This document shows positions 1 to 4,389 of a stretch of 7,683 nucleotides of DNA, in pieces. The notes beneath the pieces are model-generated. The model searched no databases. It had not been told where the DNA came from and saw only the letters and a program-made list of their open reading frames with translations. Position numbers and translations under genes: made by a program. Source of the stretch: JAZDLO01 sp043801935 (lineage in GTDB: Bacteria > Actinomycetota > Thermoleophilia > RBG-16-64-13); the NCBI GenBank assembly GCA_043801935.1, contig JAZDLO010000167.1, positions 1 through 7,683 of the forward strand. Reading direction: 5' to 3'. Within the stretch, counting starts at the first letter, position 1. Each line of letters starts with the position of its first letter.

Positions 1-208
1 AGACCGGCTCCTCGAGCGCCAGACCGGCGACCACGCCCGATGGGTCGTCACGGGTGATCGATCCGGCCGTGGACCCGGGCTGAGAAGTGGCAGTCGCCGC
101 GGTGTCGCCGCCGCCGCACCCGGCCAACGCGACCGAGGCGATAATGGCCAGTGCGCACAGCGCGGTCAGCTTCGGCTTTGTCCGGCAGGTTCCCCCAACG
201 CCCTTCAT
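1..208 (-). CDS. Lipoprotein N-terminus, partial (runs off left edge)
   Basis: The frame is open from an ATG at 208 down to base 1, giving 69 residues with no stop. The N-terminus is a lipoprotein signal peptide: a basic n-region (Lys2, Arg9, Lys11, Lys13), a hydrophobic stretch from about residue 14 to 29 (LTALCALAIIASVALA), then a lipobox LAGC with the lipidated cysteine at position 31, followed by a Gly-rich and Ser/Thr/Ala-rich flexible tether. An AGGAGGGG Shine-Dalgarno lies directly upstream (211-218). Export and anchoring to the outer face of the cytoplasmic membrane follow from the signal. The mature domain is outside the window apart from about 38 tether residues, so its function cannot be told; solute-binding protein is one common possibility. 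It is transcribed divergently from the DUF1622 gene. Confidence 0.8.
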   Translation of the reverse strand, partial: MKGVGGTCRTKPKLTALCALAIIASVALAGCGGGDTAATATSQPGSTAGSITRDDPSGVVAGLALEEPV

Positions 209-210
209 GA

Positions 211-218
211 CCCCTCCT
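211..218 (-). promoter_or_regulatory. Ribosome binding site of the partial lipoprotein
   Basis: The minus strand reads AGGAGGGG ending two bases before the ATG at 208, with the AGGAGG core four bases from it. The spacing is somewhat short, but this is the only strong Shine-Dalgarno in the neighbourhood and it supports this start. Confidence 0.6.
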
Positions 219-265
219 GAGGAGCTTCGCGGCAAATGGCACACCAAGGGACGCGACTGCTCCCC

Positions 266-306
266 GCACTTGCGAGGCGGACGCCCCTGCACCTGCGAGG
301 TGGACG
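266..306. repeat. Direct repeat, two 18-bp copies 23 bp apart
   Basis: GCACTTGCGAGGCGGACG at 266-283 recurs as GCACCTGCGAGGTGGACG at 289-306, with two C/T differences in 18 bases. The start-to-start distance is 23 bp, about two helical turns. The repeat lies in the 252-bp divergent gap (209-460) between the lipoprotein and DUF1622 genes. That gap otherwise shows only a short inverted repeat GCCAAATGGC at 333-342 and no gene I can support. A pair of binding sites for a shared regulator is possible; a chance duplication in GC-rich DNA is also possible. Confidence 0.4.
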
Positions 307-460
307 ACGACCGGTGCCCAGGAGTTCCCGCTGCCAAATGGCGGATGCACCCCGGTCTTTCCCGGTACTGAGGACTAGAGCCCCGGCTAAACTGGGTACA
401 CGTGGTCGAAGACCTGTCCATGCGGACCGGAAGGGGGTCGGCATAGACTTCGAAAGCATC

Positions 461-817
461 ATGGTGGGAGTCTCCCGGGGCTTCGAAGCGCTCGGAGCAG
501 GGGTCCTCGTGATCGGATCGGTGTGGGCCTTCGTCACTCTGGGCGTGGGGATCTTCAGGCGCGGGGGGAGCGATGGCTACGGGCAGCTGCGCCGGAATCT
601 AGGCCGTGTGATCTTGCTCGGTCTGGAGATCCTGATCATCGCCGACATCATCCGGACCATGACACTCGAGCTGACCATCCAGAGTGCGCTCGGTCTTGCA
701 GTGATAGTCGTGGTACGGACGCTGCTCAGCTTCGCCCTCGAGATCGAGTTGGAAGGGGTCGCCCCGTGGCGACGCGCGGAAGCGCGGCGCCGGCGTAAGA
801 ACGGCGGGGAGTCCTAG
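461..817 (+). CDS. DUF1622 family small membrane protein
   Basis: A 118-residue protein matching what I know of the DUF1622 family in length and layout. Three hydrophobic helices are visible: about residues 8-31 (FEALGAGVLVIGSVWAFVTL), 48-67 (LGRVILLGLEILIIADIIRT) and 72-92 (LTIQSALGLAVIVVVRTLLSF). The segments LGRxxLLGLEIxxxADIIRT and VRTLLSFxLExExEG are the family-like conserved parts. The tail is strongly basic (RRAEARRRRK), predicting a cytoplasmic C-terminus. The family has no established function. The start is uncertain: ATG 461 has only a weak upstream GAAAG, and the preceding codons read GVGIDFESI in frame, which resembles the usual family N-terminus, yet no ATG, GTG or TTG lies close upstream in that frame. 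An AAGGGGG at 431-437 sits ahead of an ATA codon at 443. The frame stays open back to 236, but that part looks non-coding. Confidence 0.8.
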   Translation: MVGVSRGFEALGAGVLVIGSVWAFVTLGVGIFRRGGSDGYGQLRRNLGRVILLGLEILIIADIIRTMTLELTIQSALGLAVIVVVRTLLSFALEIELEGVAPWRRAEARRRRKNGGES

Positions 818-881
818 GCCCAGGGTCGTCGCTGGGAACCGGCAACGTGCTAGGAATGCATGCGGCCGGCCTGTTAACGGA

Positions 882-887
882 TATGAT
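882..887 (+). promoter_or_regulatory. Possible -10 element ahead of the flavoredoxin-like gene
   Basis: TATGAT matches the sigma-70-type -10 consensus at five of six positions and lies 34 bases before the ATG at 922. I see no convincing TTGACA-like -35 at 16-18 bp spacing, so this is only a candidate. The 104-bp gap after the DUF1622 gene is large enough for this gene to have its own promoter. Confidence 0.2.
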
Positions 888-910
888 CGATCGGACTGTC
901 GCGACCGAAC

Positions 911-915
911 GGAGG
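911..915 (+). promoter_or_regulatory. Ribosome binding site deciding the start at 922
   Basis: GGAGG lies six bases before ATG 922. The frame is open further back to an ATG at 847, but that one lacks a comparable Shine-Dalgarno, and the extra 25 residues do not resemble the family N-terminus. Confidence 0.7.
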
Positions 916-921
916 ACGACC

Positions 922-1491
922 ATGGACAAGATCGACCTCGGCCCGCAGGGCTTTCTGTATCCGATGCCGATGACCCTTATCGGCATCGACCTGCCGACCG
1001 GCCCCAGTTTCACTACCGTGGCCTGGGTGACTCGCTGCCAGTTCGACCCGCCGCTGCTCGTCACCGGCATGGGCAGGGCGCGCGCATCCAGCGCCGGCAT
1101 CCATGAGCACGGGGAGTTCAGCATCTGCATCCCCAGCGTAGATCAGGTCGAGGTGACCGACTGGTGCGGTCTCAAATCGGCGAAGCGGGGTGTGGACAAG
1201 GGGGCGCCGTTCACCGTGTTTCGCGGGTCCTTGGAGCATGCGCCCATGATCGCCGAGTGCCCGTTGTGCCTCGAGTGCCGCCTCCATCAGACCGTCGACC
1301 TGGACAGTCACGAGCTCTTCGTGGGCGACATCGTGGGCACGTGGACCGAGCAACGGTTCCTGCTACCGGACGGCAAGCCCGACATCGTGAAGCTGCGACC
1401 GTTCCTCCTGACCATGCCTGACAACCGCTACTGGGCCGTGGGGGAATATATCGCCGATGCCTGGAGCGTAGGGCGCGGATACGGGGAGTGA
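922..1491 (+). CDS. Flavin reductase family protein, flavoredoxin-like
   Basis: A 189-residue FMN-binding split-barrel protein of the flavin-reductase-like family. It resembles Desulfovibrio flavoredoxin in length and in ordered landmarks: the N-terminal LYPMPMTLIG (residues 12-21), the AxxVTRCQFDPPLL strand region (34-46), FSICIPS (66-72), the segment AECPLCLECRLHQTV (111-125) followed by SHELFVGDIV (129-138), and the C-terminal KPDIVKLRPFLL (152-163) and YWAVGEYIADAWSVGR (170-185). Proteins of this family bind FMN and act as NAD(P)H:flavin reductases or as small electron-transfer proteins; which applies here cannot be told. Three cysteines at 113, 116 and 119 are close together (CPLCLEC), which could be redox active or bind metal; that is inference. 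It is cytoplasmic, with no signal peptide. It lies 104 bp after the DUF1622 gene and converges on the NrfD operon. Confidence 0.85.
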   Translation: MDKIDLGPQGFLYPMPMTLIGIDLPTGPSFTTVAWVTRCQFDPPLLVTGMGRARASSAGIHEHGEFSICIPSVDQVEVTDWCGLKSAKRGVDKGAPFTVFRGSLEHAPMIAECPLCLECRLHQTVDLDSHELFVGDIVGTWTEQRFLLPDGKPDIVKLRPFLLTMPDNRYWAVGEYIADAWSVGRGYGE

Positions 1492-1505
1492 ACCCGCCGC
1501 GGGTT
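1491..1505 (+). terminator. Hairpin over the flavoredoxin-like stop codon, possible weak terminator
   Basis: AACCCG (1491-1496) pairs with CGGGTT (1500-1505) around a CCG loop, giving six perfect base pairs starting on the last base of the TGA. No T-run follows, so intrinsic termination is unproven. It is one of two small hairpins in the 76-bp convergent gap. Confidence 0.25.
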
Positions 1506-1538
1506 CGGCCGAATACCCGACCGCGAGGCTGCTCGTGG

Positions 1539-1559
1539 CCTCACTACACCAGTGTGAGG
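1539..1559. terminator. Second hairpin in the convergent gap
   Basis: CCTCAC (1539-1544) pairs with GTGAGG (1554-1559) across a nine-base loop, just beyond the NrfD stop at 1568 for minus-strand transcripts. Being symmetric it could act on either strand, but neither side has a clear T-tract. Bidirectional transcript end or mRNA stabiliser is the likeliest role if it has one. Confidence 0.3.
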
Positions 1560-1567
1560 TTCCTATG

Positions 1568-2821
1568 TCAGTATGACTTCTTCGGTCCGAAGATCGGCAT
1601 GATCCGCGTGTAGAAATAGAAGAGTACGAACGGGAATATGAAGACGCCCAGTGCGCCGACCAATCCCTCTTTTAGGGTCTCCACGCTGCGGGGGATTATC
1701 GGCAGGAGGTAGTCCATGTACCCCGATAGGGTCAGGGAGAACGCCTGCCCCCCGATAACGACGTTCCACCGCATCATGAACACGCCGAACAAGACCAACA
1801 GTACGCCTACAACAGCCCTTCTGACGGTCAGGCGCGGAACGAGAAACAGGACCAACGGCACGAAGTTGCCGAGGCCGTACTGGAGGATGAAGATATCGAC
1901 GAAGTCCCTGTCGTAGATGACGCTCCTCAACACGTCCCACGACTTGACGGCCGTGTACCCCCTGAAGATGAGGTCAAGAAGCTCGAGACTGATGGCAAAC
2001 ACCAGGAATAAGAGCAGGTACCTAGAGGTCATCTTGATCATGCTGACCTCAGCGCTTCTGATCTCCTCGCGGGACTCAGGAAGATGCGCTCGCGACTGCC
2101 TCCTGCGGGCCAGGAGTTTTCTGATCTCCATGGTCACGATGTAGGCCAGCATGGAGAGGGCGATGCCTGAGACGATGGCGGACATGATGAAGATGACCGG
2201 CATGAGCGGAGTCAACCAGAGAGCGTTGGCCTTGACCGACCCGAAGATGAAGCCTGCATAGCCGTGCAGGAACAACGCGACCGGGATGCCGACGCCCGCG
2301 AGTATCTTTATCGCCCTCTTGTCCCTCTGTTGGGCCTTCTCGCCGACATCGTATGAACCCAGGGTCAGAACGGTATATGTGCCATAGAACAGGTGCTCCT
2401 TGAGGGTCCGGTGCGGCTTCTTCTTGAGGAGCAGGGACTGTTCGACAAAGTGCTTTCGATAGAGGAACCAGAGCTCCGACGCGACGATCACGAAATAGGT
2501 GGAAAAGACGATGCCGAACGCCGCGATCGCGGAAGTGAAATGAGGGGTCATCAACACGGCGAAACCGCGGAGAGGGTGCTGAAGATGCAGTATGAGCGGC
2601 AGCATCGCCGCGGGCAGCAGGGCGAAGGAGAATACCAGGGCGAAGCGGGCGATGTCCTTGAGTTGCTTGATTCCGAACACATGATAGAGAGATGACAGGA
2701 CAAAGGCCCCTGCGACCAGACCGGTCATGAGAGGGTACATGACGATCTGGATCGCCCAATAGATGTATTCGTTGGGGAGGACGAAGAGCTCTTTTACCGT
2801 CCAGAGTTCACCATGCACCAT
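1568..2821 (-). CDS. NrfD/PsrC-type integral membrane quinone-site subunit
   Basis: A 417-residue polytopic protein of the NrfD (polysulfide reductase membrane subunit) family. At least nine hydrophobic helices are visible, around residues 19-45, 57-80, 96-121, 172-196, 201-231, 268-286, 307-328, 335-358 and 383-405; the larger members of the family are usually given ten. Family-like segments include QHPLRGFAVLMTPHFTSAIA (81-100), LHGYAGFIFG (185-194), PLMPVIFIMSAIVSG (205-219) and MRWNVVIGGQ (350-359). These proteins exchange electrons and protons with the menaquinone pool and pass electrons to or from a periplasmic four-cluster Fe-S partner. That partner is encoded immediately upstream, one base away, and the start at 2821 has an AGGAGG (2831-2836) nine bases off. 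A basic cytoplasmic loop at about 233-262 is unusually hydrophilic. Lower GC and some rarer codons distinguish it from the proline gene nearby. It is the last gene of the operon. Confidence 0.92.
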   Translation of the reverse strand: MVHGELWTVKELFVLPNEYIYWAIQIVMYPLMTGLVAGAFVLSSLYHVFGIKQLKDIARFALVFSFALLPAAMLPLILHLQHPLRGFAVLMTPHFTSAIAAFGIVFSTYFVIVASELWFLYRKHFVEQSLLLKKKPHRTLKEHLFYGTYTVLTLGSYDVGEKAQQRDKRAIKILAGVGIPVALFLHGYAGFIFGSVKANALWLTPLMPVIFIMSAIVSGIALSMLAYIVTMEIRKLLARRRQSRAHLPESREEIRSAEVSMIKMTSRYLLLFLVFAISLELLDLIFRGYTAVKSWDVLRSVIYDRDFVDIFILQYGLGNFVPLVLFLVPRLTVRRAVVGVLLVLFGVFMMRWNVVIGGQAFSLTLSGYMDYLLPIIPRSVETLKEGLVGALGVFIFPFVLFYFYTRIMPIFGPKKSY

Positions 2822-2822
2822 G

Positions 2823-3665
2823 TCAGCGCACCTCCTCGTCCAAGCCGATATAGAAGGCCTGGGGCTTGGTCCCGAATTCGCTTTTCAGGATGGCGACACG
2901 CTCGGTGGTTATGACTTTGGCCACAGGGTCTTCCGGGTCTCTTAGGTTGCCGATCCGCCGCGCGCCGAATGGGCATGCCTGCACGCAGGCCGGACTCAAC
3001 CCCTTGGTTATGCGGTGGTAGCAGAAGTTGCACTTGTCTGCCACGTGATATTTCGGATGGAAGAACCGGGCGCCGTACGGGCAGGCCATGAGGCAGTAGC
3101 CGCAACCGATGCACCACGTCCTGTCGACGAGGACGACACCGTCGGGGGTCTTGTAAGTGGCGCCGACCGGGCACACCTGCACACAGGGGGGATTGTCGCA
3201 TTGGTTGCAGAGCTTCGGGACGAAGAAAGCCTTGCTGATCTCTTCGGGTTGTATGTCCTCGTAACCGCTCTCGTTGAGGTCGATCTTATAACTGGTGAAG
3301 CCGTCGCGGGCGCCCTTGGGAGAATCGGCAAGAGACCTGCCGTCCTTGGTCAGCACATATCGCTCCACCCAGGTACGCGTGACGTTGGCCTCATAGGGGA
3401 TCTCGTTCTCCAGTTTGCAGGCCTTTACACAAAGCCCGCACCCGACGCATTTGTTCGTATCGACCAGAAACACCCAGCGCGCAGGCTCATCTTTCTTCGA
3501 AGCCTGCGCGACCAACGCCTGCGCATGCTTGGGGCTCAGGATCTCCAAGGCCGCGAGCGGCACCAAGACTGCAGCCCCAGCTATCGCGGCGTTCTTGAGG
3601 AAGTCGCGTCTCGAGATCGATCCAGGCTCACGTCTCGAGATCGGTTCGGGCCCTGTTGAAGTCAT
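2823..3665 (-). CDS. Tat-exported four-cluster [4Fe-4S] electron-transfer subunit (NrfC/DsrO/HybA-like)
   Basis: A 280-residue periplasmic iron-sulfur protein. A twin-arginine signal SRRDFLK (residues 18-24) precedes a hydrophobic stretch (25-44) and a likely cleavage site after AQA (48-50). Sixteen cysteines form four ferredoxin-type clusters: C73/76/79/83 (CVGCGLCVKAC), C153/156/161/165, C185/188/191/195 (CIGCGYCLMAC) and C212/215/227/231. This is the arrangement of NrfC, DsrO, HybA and DmsB-like subunits, which carry electrons between a membrane NrfD partner and a cytochrome or catalytic subunit. I chose ATG 3665 because it overlaps the cytochrome stop as ATGA, with a G-rich stretch upstream; the frame extends to an ATG at 3713, but those residues precede the Tat signal and overlap the cytochrome tail. 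Its signal region contains a 24-bp duplication (see the repeat entry). It is followed one base later by the NrfD gene. Confidence 0.93.
   Translation of the reverse strand: MTSTGPEPISRREPGSISRRDFLKNAAIAGAAVLVPLAALEILSPKHAQALVAQASKKDEPARWVFLVDTNKCVGCGLCVKACKLENEIPYEANVTRTWVERYVLTKDGRSLADSPKGARDGFTSYKIDLNESGYEDIQPEEISKAFFVPKLCNQCDNPPCVQVCPVGATYKTPDGVVLVDRTWCIGCGYCLMACPYGARFFHPKYHVADKCNFCYHRITKGLSPACVQACPFGARRIGNLRDPEDPVAKVITTERVAILKSEFGTKPQAFYIGLDEEVR
2831..2836 (-). promoter_or_regulatory. Ribosome binding site of the NrfD subunit
   Basis: The minus strand reads GAGGAGGTG, with the AGGAGG core nine bases before ATG 2821. It lies inside the last codons of the Fe-S gene, so the two reading frames are tightly packed and probably coupled. 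Confidence 0.65.
3607..3643. repeat. 13-bp direct repeat with 24-bp period inside the Tat signal
   Basis: CGTCTCGAGATCG occurs at 3607-3619 and again at 3631-3643, exactly eight codons apart and in frame. It yields ISRREPGS followed by ISRRDFLK, so a twin-Arg pair is present twice (residues 11-12 and 19-20). Only the second copy has the FLK expected after a Tat twin-arginine pair. A small in-frame tandem duplication explains this. Confidence 0.7.
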
Positions 3666-4165
3666 TTCGGACCCCCCAGAGTCGGATTGTGCGGATCGTG
3701 GCACGTGGCACATTCAGTGCCCACGTTATGACTCTCCGGGTCGATGCCTCTTATCTCGGCTCTTGCGCTTGAGGGGTATTGCAGACTGCTATGGCATCTC
3801 AGGCATTGCTCCCGGGTCCTGTCGATCGCGAGCTTGGGCGGGTCCGATGGGTGCTCCTGTGCCGGGCCATGACAGTTTTCGCACTGGATGATCGAATGCG
3901 GAGTCGTGGCTATGAGGTCGACCTTGTCCTGATGGCAGGTCGTGCAGTATTCCTCTCCCTGGTACTTGACCGTGACCGCCTTCCAGTCCTCGATATTCCC
4001 TTCTCGGTACCACCCGTACGTGTAGCCCTGGTCGTGTACGCCGAAATCCCCCGGCACATAGAAGACCCAGACTAAGACGAGAATAATGACGATACCGATG
4101 ACGACCATCAGCGGTCTCAAGACGTGGTTCTTCCAGATGTGGTCTTTCAAGAAATGGTTTTTCAT
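3662..4165 (-). CDS. Membrane-anchored tetraheme cytochrome c
   Basis: A 167-residue protein with one N-terminal transmembrane anchor (about residues 17-37, PLMVVIGIVIILVLVWVFYV) and four CXXCH c-type heme sites: CTTCH (74-78), CENCH (95-99), CLRCH (121-125) and CATCH (152-156). Histidines at 90, 105, 146 and 159 are candidates for distal heme ligands. No cleavable signal is apparent, so it probably stays anchored with its hemes in the periplasm. With the Fe-S and NrfD genes that follow, it forms the kind of trio seen in NrfBCD, DsrJOP (DsrJ has three hemes) and Qrc/Hmc-type quinone-linked complexes; it is not a close match to any that I can name. ATG 4165 is the first usable start in this frame after an upstream stop near 4254, yet it has no good Shine-Dalgarno of its own. 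It overlaps the stop of a short leader ORF by ATGA. Its own stop overlaps the Fe-S gene start in the same way. Confidence 0.9.
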   Translation of the reverse strand: MKNHFLKDHIWKNHVLRPLMVVIGIVIILVLVWVFYVPGDFGVHDQGYTYGWYREGNIEDWKAVTVKYQGEEYCTTCHQDKVDLIATTPHSIIQCENCHGPAQEHPSDPPKLAIDRTREQCLRCHSSLQYPSSARAEIRGIDPESHNVGTECATCHDPHNPTLGGPK

Positions 4166-4251
4166 GCAGTGCGCCCCATGTGTAGAGGGGTAGAACAGTG
4201 AGGATGGCCAGGCGAGTACCGAGCACGGAAGAAGAATCCGCGGATGGTCAT
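4162..4251 (-). CDS. Possible 29-codon leader ORF coupled to the cytochrome gene
   Basis: From ATG 4251 the minus strand reads 29 codons (MTIRGFFFRARYSPG, then HPHCSTPLHMGRTA) and stops at a TGA that overlaps the cytochrome ATG as ATGA (4165-4162). It has by far the strongest ribosome binding site in the window, GGAGGTGAT at 4255-4263, which fully matches the anti-Shine-Dalgarno end of 16S rRNA. The peptide has no recognisable domain; three consecutive Phe codons and many Arg/His residues stand out. The layout suggests that ribosomes load here and re-initiate on the cytochrome gene. Whether the peptide itself matters is unknown. An alternative is that the leader arose by decay or frameshift of the original cytochrome N-terminus. 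Confidence 0.5.
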   Translation of the reverse strand: MTIRGFFFRARYSPGHPHCSTPLHMGRTA

Positions 4252-4254
4252 GAC

Positions 4255-4263
4255 ATCACCTCC
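4255..4263 (-). promoter_or_regulatory. Very strong Shine-Dalgarno ahead of the leader ORF
   Basis: The minus strand reads GGAGGTGAT, nine contiguous matches to the 16S anti-Shine-Dalgarno complement, with the GGAGG core seven bases before ATG 4251. In the cytochrome frame this position is followed by no start codon until 4165, so the site serves the short leader ORF rather than the cytochrome directly. Confidence 0.7.
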
Positions 4264-4288
4264 ACGCCGGCCCGTTACTATCCAAGAG

Positions 4289-4317
4289 AGAGTAAACCGC
4301 GTCGCACCTGTGCACAA
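4289..4317 (-). promoter_or_regulatory. Weak candidate promoter for the cytochrome operon
   Basis: On the minus strand TTGTGC (4317-4312) and TACTCT (4294-4289) are separated by 17 bases, each matching three of six consensus positions. The -35 candidate overlaps a perfect palindrome TGTGCACA at 4309-4316, a possible operator. The 138-bp gap between the proline gene stop and the leader ORF start (4252-4389) holds no other gene I can support and no clear terminator, so read-through from the proline gene is also possible. Confidence 0.2.
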
Positions 4318-4389
4318 GTCCATTCGGGGCGCTGTGTTCGGGTGGTCCGGTGGTGAACAGGGGCAAGAACGTCCGGCAACGTCGCACGC

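Noticed and set aside
236..460. N-terminal extension of the DUF1622 frame back to an ATG at 236
   Set aside because: The extra 75 residues are Arg/Pro-rich with no resemblance to the family, contain the intergenic direct repeat, and would make the protein far longer than its family.
834..875. ECF-sigma-like promoter (GGGAAC or GGAAT with a GTT downstream) before the flavoredoxin-like gene
   Set aside because: No pair has both boxes at the 16-18 bp spacing such promoters need.
847..921. Longer version of the flavoredoxin-like protein starting at ATG 847
   Set aside because: ATG 922 has GGAGG at the right distance and the protein from there matches the family length and N-terminus.
3666..3713. 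Fe-S subunit start at ATG 3713
   Set aside because: The 16 added residues would precede the Tat signal and overlap the cytochrome tail; the ATGA overlap at 3662-3665 is the more usual arrangement.
4115..4162. Imperfect 30-bp-period repeat at the cytochrome N-terminus (KNHFLK and KNHVLR)
   Set aside because: Only 14 of 18 bases match and the similarity then stops; chance cannot be excluded.
3789..4226. 145-codon frame from a GTG at 4226 with a hydrophobic start (LAILTVLPLY)
   Set aside because: It overlaps almost the whole cytochrome gene in another frame, has no good Shine-Dalgarno and turns Arg/His-rich, typical of a shadow frame.
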